A stretch of DNA of 64,000 bases from Glandiceps talaboti (GCF_964340395.1 NC_135551.1:12548379-12612378), one strand, 5' to 3'; positions 1-13,880 are shown, counted from the stretch's first letter. Made by a program: numbers and translations. The notes: generated by a model from the letters alone, not told the origin.

Positions 1-239
1 CTCTGTATTACCTTTAAAATTGCTGGGAAATGCACTACGAGTGCAGACAGTAAGATTTTGAAAATATTGTAGAACGGTATAGACTGAATACTAGACTCAA
101 CTTCAAATTCACAAAATTGACTAATATGAGGTGTTGAACAAATACACTAACACTAACATCTTATCAGTTTAATTTCTGTTGTATCTGGATTGCATACAGA
201 GAGGAATTATCATATCAAGCAATTTTACATGTTTACAAG

Positions 240-1130
240 TAAAACAATAAAATTTGGCTGCCATATTAGAATGAAAATACAAGTAATTTCACATACAAAG
301 TAAGCCATCATATACATTTTGTAGACTAACACCAATCCCTTACGATTTGTTTTGTCTTATAATCTTCAAATGTCTTCATTTTGTTGTTCAATTCTGGAAA
401 ATGTCTTCAATTTTTTTTTTTTTTTCAATTTATAAAATATTTTTTCACTATTACAAGTTGTCTCCCAAAGGCTTATTGCTCACCCAACTGTTTGCAATCA
501 TTCATTCAGGTCACTATTTCACACAAAAGAACACATTTGTCTTGAAAAAAAAATTTCAATTAGAAAGCCCAGCGTCTTAGAGCAAGTGTGGCTGTTATAT
601 TTGAAACACAGTGGCTGCTGTTTTAAAATAAAAAAATTGTAATTTCCCATGTACATATACAATGTAGTGGAATAGCATAAGGAAGCGGTCATATAAATCC
701 AATACAGTAAAACTAGGCTATTACATTTAAACAAAAGTGAAATGAGAAAGATGGCATAGTTTTCAAAAATAGATGAAATATTAAATGAAGTCTGTACACA
801 TATGTATTTAGAACAGTAAAAGGAAGCTGTCATATTAAAGCAAAAATATGAGAAGCGAGCATAATTTTTTTTAAACAGAAGAAATTTCAAATATACATAC
901 AAAATTTACTACAGTAGAATAGTGAAAGTAAGCTATCGTATGAAAATAGAGGGTAAAATCAGGCCACTCTAAAACAATATATTTGTTTAAAAATATCAGT
1001 TATTTCACATGTAATAGAATGGTAAACATAGGGCACTATATTAAAACAAAAATAAATTTAATTTCACCATTGAAATATAGAACCAGATCAGCTAAGAAAA
1101 CTATAGTGCCATATTAATTTAATAAATGTT
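240..1130. repeat. Degenerate ~100-bp tandem field
   Basis: Words GGAAGC(T/G)GTCATAT, TTAAA(A/G)CAAAAAT, ATTTCACATGTA and AATAGTGAAA recur in order about seven times with much decay. It is AT-rich and non-coding. Open frames here are incidental. Confidence 0.5.
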
Positions 1131-1642
1131 AAAATAAAAATGATGCGAAAATACTACTAAATGCCACAGCAATACGTATACAGCTACATTGTAGATGGTT
1201 GTATGGTAAGCTGTACTTTATAATCACCCCTAGGCTAGAATCTAGGACAACTGTAGATTTACCACTCTGATTTATGACCTGTGTATAAGTAAATTTATGG
1301 AACTGTTTGCTGTTAACCTTTGTATTGGCTATTAGTAGGGGACTCGTTTCTTTAAGTTCATGACATTGTGTCTTCAAGGAACGCCAATATACAATGTAGT
1401 TTATGCATAGGTATACAGATTACAAATTATATCTATAATACTTAGCAGGAGCTGGGGGGAGGGGGTATTTTCCAATTCAGCGGAATGAATTAGAAAAATA
1501 TTTAGCAGAGTTATGTTTGCGAAAAAAGATTTACATGAAGTTTGTTGGATTCATTGCTGTCAGTGATGCCTGTCGAGTGCTACTCATATGAAATAATTTG
1601 ACAAGTGCAGAAATAAACCTGTTTTTTTTGGGATACCGAGTG

Positions 1643-1644
1643 CC

Positions 1645-1697
<53 letters not shown>

Positions 1698-1752
1698 GCC
1701 TGTCGGTCTGTCTGTCTGTCTGTCTATCTGTTTGTCTCTCTGTCTGTCTTGC
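1643..1752. repeat. (TCTG)n microsatellite
   Basis: About 27 tetranucleotide units with a few substitutions. The poly-(CLSV) open frame it gives is not a gene. Confidence 0.95.
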
Positions 1753-2263
1753 TCTGTCTTACTCTGTAAACGTAAACATCATATGAAATGAATGAAATAA
1801 AAATTACAGAAACAAAACCACATTTCTAGTTGTGATGTATTCATGTCAGTGTGTATGTACATATAGATGTACAAATGTACTGTGTCAATTTGATTAAAAG
1901 CATATATGTACAAATGTGGGAATATGGCTTCATTGCTTTGTGTACCATTATTTCCTTCATATATTATTATTGATGTTCAATTTTGTGTTCCAGAAGTGAG
2001 CACCTTGCACTCCTGGAGCAACAAAATTAAAAACAAATGACTATACATGTACAAAGAAAAAAAGTGGTACAGTACGCAAAGCAATGGGGCGTATTCCCAC
2101 ATCAGATTTTTATCAGATTGGCACTGTGTACACATGCACACTCACACCCAAGGAGTACAAGCTCACACACTTACAGACATGTGTATGCAATCATTCCTTG
2201 TACACAAAATCACATGATTTCAGAATATGAATTTTACAGAATTTTTCTGTTTCAAGTAAACAT

Positions 2264-2480
2264 ACATTTCATATGTAATAATAATAATAGAACCCCATGC
2301 CACATGAATACCAGTGTACAATGTAGGTACTCGGGTATTTGCACTCCTGCTTGTGCTGTTTTCTATTGTGCTATAACTTACTATGGTCATGAAAATATAA
2401 CTACAGGAAACCCCAAAGATTTGTGCAAGTACATTTGTACCCCAAATACAACAACACACTTGCACTCATTGTGTTATTGA
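2264..2480. mobile_element. Foldback element F fragment
   Basis: TAGAACCCCATGCCACATG... GTACTCGGGTATTTGCACTC matches the copies at 2706-2930 and 11108-11310. The right side (ATTTGTACCCC...CACACTTGCAC) is a diverged inverse of the left. Confidence 0.55.
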
Positions 2481-2705
2481 GTTCTATTGTATTATTACAT
2501 ATGTACCATAGATTACATGTCCTTGCACTGGTTCGCGCACATATTAGTAGTATTTTCACTGCAGTACAATACCAAAAACATGATTGCGTATCTGCATGCA
2601 AATGATATGCAAATGAGGACCCGATCGTTCGGTGCACACAAAATCGCATCATCAGTACTCTTTAATTTTTATGATTTTTATCTATCAGATATTAAAGATA
2701 TGTAA

Positions 2706-2930
2706 TAATTAACAGAACCCCATTGCACTTGAGTTTCAGTGTGGGTACTCAGGGTATACATAACAGAAACCATGCACTGGTGCAAGTGTGGCATATTTGC
2801 ACTCGTGCTAGCAGTGTTTTCTGCTGCACTTTCACGAGCACAGCAAGTGAAAATACAGACACAGAAAACACTGCAAAAGCACTCGTGCAAATACGCCACA
2901 CTTACACCCGTGCATGGTTTCTGTCATGAT
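2706..2930. mobile_element. Foldback element F, best copy
   Basis: Arms about 60 bases: CAGAAACCATGCACTGGTGC... TTTGCACTCGTGC...GTGTTTTCTG at 2764-2824, inverted at about 2864-2926. The short loop contains TTTCACGAGCACAGC. The outer left part (GTGTGGGTACTCAGGG) matches the 11.1-kb copy. Confidence 0.75.
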
Positions 2931-2999
2931 ACATGTATTCCCAGTAGTTTATTTGGTAGTTTAAGCCAGTCCAGCCCAATTATGTACTGGTAGTATACC

Positions 3000-5605
3000 T
3001 TGTACATGTATGTACATGTAGGACTATGAGAAATAGATAAATTAAAATACATATACTTGAAAGAGTGGTACAAGCCAAATAAACTTCATTGAAGTTTGAT
3101 AGATACAAATGTAGACATTGCTAGGCAACAATGAGCCTAGCACGAGACTTGTGGCCAGTGGTCACACATACCGGTACATGTACTTGTATCTAGCTACCTT
3201 TCAAAACATGGTAGTTTGAATGATAGGCTTGGGCACTGGGCTTGGGATTGTATGACCATGTGTCACAAATTTCTGGGCGAGGCCAACACTCTGTGCGATT
3301 TATAATTAATAGCTGTACAGTATAATAGATGACATCATGTGCCTCTCATTAGATATATACACATAGTCTTTTTTATAACAGCTGAATGTTTGTAGAAGTC
3401 ACATGCTTTTAAGGGGAAAAATCATTCTGTCTTGCAAGAATGGAACATGTAAACAGATTGTATTTCAAATAGACTGCTGGAATGTTTGGTCATTGGGCAC
3501 ACCCTTAGTTAACCCATGGTTTGTGTCTGGTTTGTGTTTTTGTGATTTTACAATGTAGACTGCCCCAGAGACTTGTCAAAGACTTATATTTTATTGTATA
3601 CGAAAGGAGTTCTTGCAAAAGTAATACAAAGACAAGTCTTAGCCTGAGTAAGATACAATGTACATCGTGTTGACTTTTTCAGCCCTATCAGGCTTCTACA
3701 TGTAAAGTCACCACTGGAAGATGTCAGATATGTTGTTCTGCCCTATATGCATCAGACTTCTAAACCACTGTAATATATGTTGTTGTCGTCGTCGTCGCCG
3801 TCGTCGCCGTCGCCGTCGTCGTCGTCGTCGTCGTCGTTGTTGTCGGTGTGGTGTTGTTCAGCCCTATCAAGCTTCTAAACCACAACTTTTGTAGGTGATA
3901 CATTTAGCATCTGCTGATTGGCATAGTATATCATATCTTCAAGACTAATAGTCTATAGACAAGTCTGTGGGCTAATTTTGTACTTTTACATGTATACATG
4001 TACAGCTTTGAAACCAAACCTGAACATTATCAAGTGTGTCTATGGATTTAATCTTATCAACATTGTGTGGTTGACATTAAAATACCCACAGAGCAACTTG
4101 TGGTATTTCTGTGTTGCATGAATGTGGTTTATAGGACAAACTTAAAAAAAAGTTATAAATTATATATTTTGTAAGTTTTTTTTGTATTTTCCTCTTTCAT
4201 ATTTATAATCAGGCCAAATGCAAAAAAAAAAATGTGTTTCTGGAAACCTGACCGACCCTAGTTTTAAGCCACCAACTCTAAACATTTTTTTTTTACAATA
4301 AAAAAAGGTAACATGGTGAGACCTTACTGCTATTTCCATGTAAATTTTTCCTCGCCAAAGTTTCTTTCAATTCTTCCTATGTAAAATCCCATTCCAGAGG
4401 AATCAAGTCTTTCAGAAATATAAGTTGAATTCAAACAATACAGTCAGCAGATTGTGTTTGTCTACTTCACATATAATCGTCTTCATTTTCTTTTAATATC
4501 ACACCTCATCAAGCTATCACAGAAATGCTGTGACCAAGAAGTATATTGTCTTTGGGTTGGGTTGAAGCAATTTCTCAACAACAAAAAATTGAAAAAAATA
4601 AATAAAATTTCAAACTACCTATCCTAAAAGTAATGTTTTCAGAAACAAACATTTGTTTTATTTTTGCCTGTGGTATATTCATCCTTAAAAGTAAAAAAAA
4701 AATAACTTAAGAAAAGTCAAATAGCAAAATAAATTCTTCATGAACTTCTAATCTGTTACAAAGCTGTCTATATCAATTTGTATTAGAAAATCACAGCCTA
4801 CGTGCCCCTATGGTGTTCGACCTGGTTCAGCAGTTAGGGTTGGTCCGGAAGGCACCTGCATATAAACCATCAACTGTGACAGGCTAGCCAACACTTCAAA
4901 ACTCATACTGTTATTTTCAGAATACTTATTTATATTTCATAAAAGGTCACACAAGTTCTGAACTACTGTCAGTTGGAAATGTATGAACTGAGCTAGGCAC
5001 GTGATGACTTCTTATATACATGTATGTTCTCCTAATTCCACAGGCTCCAACGACCATATTTATTGCTTCTCATCATTCTAAACTTAATAAGGTGTTGACC
5101 ACTTCCCAATATCATGTATCTATGACAACAAACGATCCGAAATTGGAGAATTGAAAATGTGAAAAGATAGGCCGCAATATTATGTATTTAATAGAAAAGG
5201 TCAGTTAAGGTCAACAAAATCCATTTGTCAAAGATGACCTATGGTTCTCATAGATTTATAGATTACCAAGCACAAAGTAGTTTTCATATAAATATCACGA
5301 CAACAATCAATGTATGATGTAGAGTTGAATATTTGTGTGTTTTCATGGAGCATTTCTGAAATAACTATACAGAGAGAGACCATATATCATGTGTATTGTT
5401 AGGTCATGTTGGCAAATAAAGAATTAGATGTACAAGAATGTCAAGTATAGAGATTAGGAAATTTAGGAAGTCAGCAATCAGTGTATGATGTACATGTAGA
5501 GTTGATTTATTTGTGTGATTCTGTCACTATTTCAAAACGACCATAAATAAGCTTTTATGTGGCAAAATTTTGAGAGGTTTTACGAATTTTTATTTCCACG
5601 GTATT
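3000..5605. other. Non-coding AT-rich DNA
   Basis: Apart from the GTC microsatellite and a fragment of foldback element I near 4210-4280 I see no coding, RNA or clear mobile signal. Confidence 0.6.
3779..3850. repeat. (GTC)n/(GTT)n microsatellite
   Basis: A run of GTCGTCGTCGCC-type triplets about 70 bases long. It is one of the few GC-rich spots in the left third. Confidence 0.92.
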
Positions 5606-6232
5606 GGGTCCTTGAGGTTCATTCTACCCTGGGTCCTTGAGGTTCATTCTACCCTGGGTCCTTGAGGTTCATTCTACCCTGGGTCCTTGAGGTTCATTCT
5701 ACCCTGGGTCCTTGAGGTTCATTCTACCCTGGGTCCTTGAGGTTCATTCTACCCTGGGTCCTTGAGGTTCATTCTACCCTGGGTCCTTGAGGTTCATTCT
5801 ACCTTGGGTCCTTGACATTCATTCTACCCTGGGTCCTTGACGTTCAGTCTATCTTGGGTCCTTGTGGTTCATTCTACCCTGGGTCCTTGACGTTCAGTCT
5901 ACCCTGGGTCCTTGAGGTTCATTCTACCCTGGGTCCTTGACGTGCAGTCTATCTTGGGTCCTTGTGGTTCATTCTACCCTGGGTCCTTGAGGTTCATTCT
6001 ATACTGGGTCCTTGAGGTTCATTCTACCCTGGGTCCTTGAGGTTCATTCTACCCTGGGTCCTTGAGGTTCATTCTACCCTGGGTCCTTGTGGTTCATTCT
6101 ACCCTGGGTCCTTGAGGTTCATTCTATACTGGGTCCTTGAGGTTCATTCTATACTGGGTCCTTGAGGTTCATTCTACCCTGGGTCCTTGAGGTTCAGTCT
6201 ACCTTGGGTCGTTGAGGTTCATTCTACCTTTA
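5606..6232. repeat. 25-bp minisatellite, 25 units
   Basis: The unit begins GGGTCCTTGAGGTTCATTCT followed by ACCCT, spaced exactly 25 bases from 5606 to 6206. Variants include GACGTTCAGTCT, TGTGG and ATACT. The units are contiguous with no spacers, so it is not a CRISPR. Confidence 0.96.
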
Positions 6233-6719
6233 CCCTAGCTCAGAATCCTGGCATTGTGACTATACGGTTTCAGACTTAAGCTTTAGTCAGTCTGCTTCTA
6301 ACACTTATTCACTTCTGAGACATTCTTTAACGACAGTTACAGGTACGTGTATCACGCCTTGACATTTTTCTTCCATGCGTAAAAATTCTTTTCCCTTCTA
6401 AACTTTCAAACAAATGTTTGAATTACTGTAAGTGTCCAATTGAAAGAGTAAAGAAAGGAGGGTACATTCTTGATATAAACATCTTGACTACATTGTTTAG
6501 TAAACGGTTTAAAGCCTGAATTTGAAAAGAACCAATCCTTTGGCTGAATTAGTCTTTGCCTTGTTCTGTGAGAATGAAGTTACATGTACATTTGTATTGT
6601 TAAACTGTAGAAGTCCTACCAAAAACATCACATTTTTTTACGACTTCAACGCAGTTCAAGAATTTATTTTCCATTTGCTTGATGTCTATGTATGATAAAG
6701 AAAATATATATCGTATATC

Positions 6720-7100
6720 AAAGTTTATACCATGCATGAGCCAGGTTCAACAAAAAATATGGAATATACACTCTGATTGTTCTGTGTCACGACAACGCAT
6801 GTCTACATGTATGTCATGACAGTGTATGTCTATGTCATTGATTCTGCTCTGTTCGAAATATGAGTCAAAACTCTCAAAATTGCAATTAATTTCCCTGATT
6901 TTTTAATATTACTGGCGATGGAATAATTATATTATTCCGCAATATTTTTCTTAATTCAGTCGGAAAATACTTGTGACCTAAGGGTTGTCACTACTATGTA
7001 CTCATTTAATGACTTGTAGTGACAAAGGCCCCTTAGGTCACTCATATTTTCCTTGGCTGAACAAAGAAAAATATTGGGGAATGATATCTAATTACAATTT
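6720..7100 (+). mobile_element. Hairpin element C, copy 1
   Basis: A ~165-bp imperfect hairpin (about 6921-7089) has arms containing CAATATTTTTCTT and GTGACCTAAGGG, and inversely CCCCTTAGGTCAC and AAGAAAAATATTGGGG. About 200 bases to the left also match, so the repeat is about 380 bp. An inverted copy lies at 15025-15405. No coding capacity. Confidence 0.8.
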
Positions 7101-7697
7101 ATCGTTGTATTTTTGTATCATGTCCCAACAAGGCAAACCACATCAATATTTCAGTTTTTTCCTTGTCAAAAATTGACTCATGCATTGATTGTTTAGAGAC
7201 AACTGAGGTACATTGGTAGTTCTATTAAAACAATTTTTCTTTAATTAATTCTTTTGTATACAATTATAATTAGTAATTTATCTAAAAAGTTAATTTGACA
7301 AAACTTTAATAATCGTATGATTTATCAATAATTTCTAAACAAAGCTTTAAAAGAATCAACCTTTTTATATTATTGATGGGAAAAAATAGGGTTTTATTAT
7401 TCAGAAATATGTATACATTTGTATATTTTCATGTTCTCAACTCTCTGTTAGGAAAACCTTTACCTCAACATTGATTCTATCTAGCTTTATAAGAGTATAG
7501 TAATTGATAATAATGTACACAAAATGTACATGTATTGGTCTGCTGTATAGCCCAAAGATTTGTCGTGATCTTACTACAACTGTATGTCTCTTTCTATTCA
7601 GACATTGATTTATATAGCTTAGTCTCTGTTAGTCTCTGGGCTATCAGCTTTACTGAACATCTGAGAAACTTGTCTCTAGCAGTGTTCTTGTCATTTG

Positions 7698-7950
7698 TTA
7701 AGGGTGGTAAAATAGGTAAAATCTACCTGAGTTCCCGTCATTTTACCAGCATTCCCTACCACTGTCTTTGTTTAGAGTGGTAAAATAGGTAAAATCTACC
7801 TGCATTCCCCAGTCATTTTACCAGGGTTCCCTACCACTGTCTTTGCTAAGGGTGGTATTAGTTCCCCAGTCATTTTAACAGGGTTCCCTACCACTGTCTT
7901 TGCTAAGGGTGGTATTAGTTCCCCAGTCATTTTACCAGGGTTCCCTACCG
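7698..7950. repeat. ~60-75-bp tandem repeat with inverted words
   Basis: GGTAAAATAGGTAAAATCTA, CAGTCATTTTACCAGGG and TTCCCTACCACTGTCTTTG repeat about four times. The element at 26270-26455 shares these words. Confidence 0.75.
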
Positions 7951-8319
7951 ATATTATGGTATAATGTACATGTGTATGGTAGTTTGTAAGAAACAGACAC
8001 TTGTGCCACGCTATCAGCCATCACTCAGAAGCCTGATTTAGGGCTGAACAATACAATGTACATGTATCTTGCAGTCTAAATGTACATGTATGGGAAATTA
8101 TGCCAGTTTCACCATTCCCCCTTCCTGGTACCATAGTTTCTAGATCTTAGATAAAACACTGTCCAGTATTCATATTTACGGTATGTACATGATTTCTGTC
8201 TCTCTTGTAAGATGTGCCTGTATTGTTTCATAGAATAACAGTGTGTCAACGTGATGGTTTGGTTGTCATGTGTTTGTTTTTATAGTCTTTTGTATATATG
8301 TGTTTCAGAAACATTTAAG

Positions 8320-10150
8320 GATAGCTTGTCAACCATGTATCATATCTCAATTATCTATAAATGTCAGTGGAATATTCGACTGTATTGAATTGAAACCATA
8401 TGGGTCAATCTGGTGTACATAATACATGTTTATTTATTTCTTTGATAAGGACCTTGACAATTTTTGAGGTTGACTTGTCAAATATGTGTCATACATGTAG
8501 CCCAATTATCATATTTACTTTTTAATTGTAAGAAATTGATAAGTGTTTGACTGTTTTGTCAAGGAAGCCATGTGGGTCAATATGGTTGTTTGGTTATAAG
8601 ACGGTAATATTTGATCCTTAATGAGGTACTTAAATTAAAAATTGATGATATCTGGTCATATGTATGTGTGGTACATGTATCTCGTTTATCAAAACCTTTT
8701 TATTCTGCTCAAAAAATGTGGTCAACTATATGAGTAGATGGTAATATCAAAACCCTTTAAGTAACTTGGGGTACACATTAGACTCTCTCACAGTCCTCAG
8801 TGATGATACCATATGAACTATAGACTACAAAACCTTATTCATTCTTGTCAAAAGTGGAAGGGAACCGTGACATTGTTTGGCATATTGTTATCAAAACCCA
8901 GTGAGTCACTATTTTTGAATGGTTATACAATCATGTACATGTATGTACATTTTTGTACAGTGTGGTAAAAGTATATCATATTCTTTGATTTACATACTTC
9001 ACATTTTAGAGAGGGGATGGCGAGTGAAATATGTATCATTGCAGTTTTATATACAATATCAAAACCTTTTTTCTTTGAACAAATTTTCAAAAATAGATTA
9101 AGTGTGGTGACTTGTTTTGTATAATAACAAAACCATTTGGGTCAAAGTGTTGGCTTGGTCATAGTACAGTATTGTACAATATACATGTTTGTATATGTTA
9201 TTGTTAGTTCTTTGTATTTCCACATTTGTTGATGATGACTCGTCAAATTGAGGATGACTAGTCAAATATATGTAGTGTCTCATTTATCAAATCTTTCACT
9301 CCTTGTCAAATAAACTAGGTGTTTTCTATCATTGTTATTGTAAGCATGTAGGTCAATATGAGGGTTTGGTTTATAATACCTGTGTGTGTATTTTATTCTT
9401 GATATATACGTACTTCACAAGTGTTAAGTCTTGTTAAAATAAAGTGTGTCATCTCTCATTTATCAAAACCTTTTTTATTCTTGTGAACTATGGTTGAGTG
9501 TTTGACGGTCTTGTTATAAAAAGTCTACATATGTATGGGTCAATATTGTTGTTTGGTTAGTATACATGTTACAAATGATACTATATTACAATGTACATGT
9601 TTCTGTATTTCATTTTTTGATATTAAGTACTTTACAATTCTTGAAGCTAATTTGTCGAGTACAAGTTATGTGTTATATCTCAATTATAATATTTTTTTTT
9701 ATCCCTGTCAAAGATTGAGAAGTGTTTGACAGTATGTACTATGAATATCAGAATCATGTATGCCAGCCTTCGTCTACATTGCAGTGATTTTATCAGAATC
9801 ATGTATGCCAGCCTTCATCTACATTGCAGTGATTTTATCAGAATCATGTATGCCAGCCTTCATCTACATTGCAGTGATTTTATCAGAATCATGTATGCCA
9901 GCCTTCATCTACATGTACATTGCAGTGATTTTATCAGAATCATGCTAGCCTTCATAAAGAATCATATACAATGTGGTGATTTTTGATATCAGAATCATGT
10001 ATGCCAACCTTCATACAGTGCGGTGATTTTATAATGCTATTCAGAATGGCTTGCTAAAGATGTGACATTTACATGTACCTCTTAATCATCAGACAGTTTT
10101 ATATCCTTATAAAAATTGGTGTGTGCTTGACAGTGTTATTTAGAGTAACC
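8320..10150. repeat. Old degenerate ~190-bp tandem field
   Basis: TGGGTCAATATGGTTGTTTG (at about 8575, 9140, 9350 and 9537, varied), TTATCAAAACCTTTTTATTC (about 8690, 9055, 9285, 9465) and GTGTTTGACAGT recur in the same order at roughly 170-210-bp steps. The units are strongly diverged. The 45-bp array at 9745 lies inside it. Confidence 0.65.
9745..10032. repeat. 45-bp minisatellite
   Basis: ATCAGAATCATGTATGCCAG followed by CCTTCATCTACATTGCAGTG and ATTTT starts at 9747, 9792, 9837, 9882, 9933 and 9988. One unit has a 6-base ACATGT insertion. The 45-bp length keeps frames open by chance. Confidence 0.9.
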
Positions 10151-11107
10151 TAGGATCAGCCTTAATATAGCACAGTAGTTTGGTTGTATGTATGTTTTAG
10201 ACTCTTGTTTATGTACTTAAGGATGACTTGTCTACTGCACACTTCACCAACTTCAAAATAACTATAAAGTTCTCTTTTGTGTATGTAGGATACCTTCAAG
10301 GATGTACTTCAATGTTTTGTTTACATGTGGTTAGGTGACTAACACTGTATGGATTATCATTAAAAATAATGCAAAATTCAATCCCTAAGGTATGTCGTCA
10401 GTTCTGAAGGACCTTCTTATCTGATCACCCAAGTTGTGCAGGTTTAACCTTGGCTTTTCCTCTGCCATTCATAGTGAATGTTTTGAATAGTAAACCGTGC
10501 TACCAGTTTTACTCCTAGACAAGAACCCCTTGTCATGTCTGAGTGCTCTCTTTGATATTATAGTCAAACAAAAGAGACTGCACCTTGAAAACAAATACTT
10601 TACAGTCTTCAAATTTGGCATGACAGCTCCACGTGCATCTTGTTGAAATACTGACAAAATAAATCAGAGGGTTACTTTGTTTATAAATTTGAAAATACCA
10701 GGTTGTTGAAATTTGTTGTCATGACAACCTCACGGTATGCATCTCATCAGAATTGTGAAACAAAATGCAGAGAGTCGTGTCATGAATCTCAAGACAGTGA
10801 GAAAATGTTCTTTTGATAAAAATAGAAAGATATTGTCAAAAAATGGCCATCTGTTCCTTCTATCTATATCATGTAGAATTTATTTATAGTGGAATTTTAC
10901 CATTCGCCTGAAGGAATACAAAATGTACTACTAGATAAAACTCTCTCAGAAAGGCTGGGTTGTGTTTTTAATTACTTGAGCAAAAATAGTCTCCCCAGAA
11001 CGTGTCTTCCAATAGACATACATTTTGTAAATTGACTTTCGTATTTTGTAGGTGAACACTTATAAGTTTTGTTTCTAATCAATACACACAACAATATTTC
11101 CATGCTA

Positions 11108-11310
11108 GTAATGTGACAGAGCCCCATGACATGTGATGGCAAGTGTGGTGTACTCGGTGTATTTGCATGAGTGTTTGCAGTGTTCTCTGTGTCCATACTT
11201 TCACGAGTTTACACTTGTACTTTTTAAAGTGCAACAAAAAATTGCTGCAAGCACGAGTGCAAATAACCCCCTAGTACCCACACTGGAGCTCACATGGTGT
11301 GGGGTACATG
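11108..11310. mobile_element. Foldback element F, further copy
   Basis: CAGAGCCCCATGACATGTG, GTGTACTCGGTGTATTTGCA, then the inverse CACGAGTGCAAATAACCCCC and GTACCCACACTGG. TTTCACGAG is shared in the middle with the 2.7-kb copy. Confidence 0.68.
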
Positions 11311-11384
11311 TAATATTTATCTGAAACAGTAAATTTCCATGAAAAATCGTAAAAATCATATCACACAAATTTCATGTGTAGCAA

Positions 11385-11560
11385 ACCATTGCATCATCAT
11401 CATCATCTGGTATATCATTTGTGTGCATGTACATGTAATGATGTATGCAATAATGTTTTCGGTATTGCACTGCAGTGAAAATACCACCAGTAGATATACA
11501 TACATCAATGCAAGTAATCTCTGGTACATATATTTAATAATTATTAAATACATGTTCATG
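11385..11560. mobile_element. Possible foldback element related to F
   Basis: Shares GTATTGCACTGCAGTGAAAA, in inverse form, with 2545-2575 (ATTTTCACTGCAGTACAATA). It begins with a short (CAT)n run. The boundaries are vague. Confidence 0.4.
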
Positions 11561-12916
11561 TAATCTGATTATTAGTAAACAAAAACTAATGTCAACTATG
11601 TGTGTCCAATATGTTCTTTTATGGTGTACATACATCTCAGGGTATGCACCTTCTTCAAAGGAAAGCATTAATACCTAATGTACATTTGTATATAGGTGTG
11701 ACTACATGTATACCATGTCAAGTTAAGTTGTATGCATTTGTGGATTTAGTCCTCTCTCTCTCTGTCTACCAGGGGGTTATTTATTTATTTATTTATTTAT
11801 TTGTACACATATAAACTACAAATCCAGCCAGGATTAATTTCCAAATGTAAATGTGGTGCTCAAAATATTCATGAGTCAGATCAATACACGTCAGTTTTAT
11901 TTTCTATAATTTTTCAAAATCAACTTTGCACAGGTATAATTATATTATTCATGAATATTTATCTTCAGTATGACGTTGGAGAATTACTCAGTCTCATGAT
12001 ATAATGGGTTTTACACAAATCATATTTGACTTGCTCCATGACAAGGCCACAACACTAAAATACAAAAAAATGTATGTCACTTACATGTAATTTATATATT
12101 GGGGAATAACATCTCTTAAAAAGGTCAGTCATAGAAGATTTAAAATAAAATACAGTAAGTGTAGAAACTAAATCAAAGCAAGACTTCTTGATCAGATTTT
12201 AAATCAGATTGTTATCTAATAAAATACATACATATGCAGAAAGTAGCTCCTTTTGTCATAATTACATTTACAGTTACATGTACATGTAGCGTGCACCTAT
12301 AAATAACTTCTTGGATATTTTAGTCTTCAATACAACATTCATGCCATGCTATAGTAGTTTAGGAGCCTGATCGTATCATACAGTCTATACGTATCTTTAT
12401 GATTTCAACTTTACAGGTCTGAAACTATTAAATCACATCAAACTGATATCCACGTATGTACATCATAGTTATAAAAGCATGTCAGTGGTCTGTAACTTAT
12501 AAGATACATGTACATGTACAAGGTACAAGGTGTCCTGCCACTCAATCAGTCAACACTATACTTATCATACTCATTGACTGCTGTGTGTGTTTGTTGGTGG
12601 GATGACACAGCACATTACATGTACCAAATGTATGTCTCACAGACCATGACGTCAGCTGTGTATTATAGTGTTATATATTTTAAAACTTATTTTAATATGA
12701 ATTATAGCGTTGATGTTGAACAACTAAAGTATACCATCCTACAGAATTTTTTTTTTTTTTCAAAATCTGCTAACACACTAAAAGTTTCAGCTACATAGGT
12801 GCACTTTATAAGAGAAAGTTGAGTGCAGTACCATCATTTGCATTTAATGGGGTAAGTACATTTATAATAGAGTGTGGTATGCTGACGTTAAAAATTATAA
12901 CTCTTCAGCTAATTGT

Positions 12917-13255
12917 TGGCCCAGAATCCAATCACGCAGGTATTTTTGGTTCTCCGGCACCTTTTCCTTATCATGCCTGGCATTTCATTAGCTGCCATTT
13001 ACTTTTAGAGTGTTCAGCCTTTTGGGTTTTAACTTTTATCTGCTGTGAGATGTCAGCATGTGATTTAGAACTAACTCAGCGGGGTTGAGCTACATGTATA
13101 TGATGTAAACATATAATTACCATATTCAATTGGGGTTGAAGGTCACCGCAGGAAATCAGAATCTAATTTTAGGTTTGCCACTAGCAAAATACCAGGCATG
13201 GTAGGGGAAAGGCAAGAGCTGAAAATCCCTGCATGACTGGATATCTAGGCTACAG
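12917..13255. mobile_element. ~340-bp foldback element E
   Basis: Left end CCCAGAATCCAATCACGCAG ... ATCATGCCTGGCATTTCATT is inversely repeated at the right as ACCAGGCATGGTAGGGG ... CATGACTGGATATCTAGG. Arms are about 75 bases. The same right arm occurs alone at about 16845-16905 (GACAGGCATGGTAGAGG...CGACTGGATTCTAGG). Confidence 0.72.
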
Positions 13256-13548
13256 TCATCATTGTAACTGTAGATTATCTACAATTCCTGTACAGTTGTC
13301 AGTAGATGTTTACAGTCCAATATATTATTATCACAAACCGTAACTATGGTGTCACTATTATTTGCATTGGACATACCGCAAATACTAATATACTAGTATG
13401 CTAGACCAATCATTGGTATTTAGACATAGTTTCACATCCACATCTCAAGGCAACTGTTACCGCCAGTACATAGTGAAATATTTTGTGGATAGGGTTCATG
13501 ATGGACATTCCGTATCCATGGTTGATTGCCAGTATAGTATTTTATGTA

Positions 13549-13880
13549 CAGCTGCTGACATCAGACTGTGGACGAATGGAACCTGTTACAAACAGGGAAA
13601 GTAAACAACTGAATTGGATTACTAACACTTTGCACAGCATGTAGTGCAAGTACAGAGACTTGTATTACATTCCATCATTTGATAAGAAGTTTTAAGACCA
13701 CTTTACATAATTAGTTCATGTAAAGAAGCCATAAAACTGTTCTTACCAAACCATGGTGTGTAATACAAGTCTCTGTACTTCCAACATGCTGAGCCAAGTG
13801 TTAATACTCAAATTCATTTGTGTACCTGCCCTGGTTGTAACAAATTCTATTTGTCCATGGTCTGATGTCAGCAGTTGTAG
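13549..13880. mobile_element. ~330-bp foldback element D, copy 1
   Basis: Left arm CTGCTGACATCAGACTGTGG... GTTACAAACAGGG...CAGAGACTTGTATTACA. The right arm is its inverse, TGTAATACAAGTCTCTGTAC...GTTGTAACAAATTC...CTGATGTCAGCAG. Arms are about 120 bases, imperfect. Small open frames across it (13398-13604) are incidental. Confidence 0.85.

Noticed and set aside
1129-1210. Candidate CNK exon 1 ending TGGTTGTATG then GTAAG
   Set aside because: Upstream codons do not give the WxPxxVxxW pattern of the SAM start.
5606-6232. CRISPR-like regular 25-bp repeats
   Set aside because: Units are contiguous without unique spacers, and the genome is eukaryotic. It is a minisatellite.
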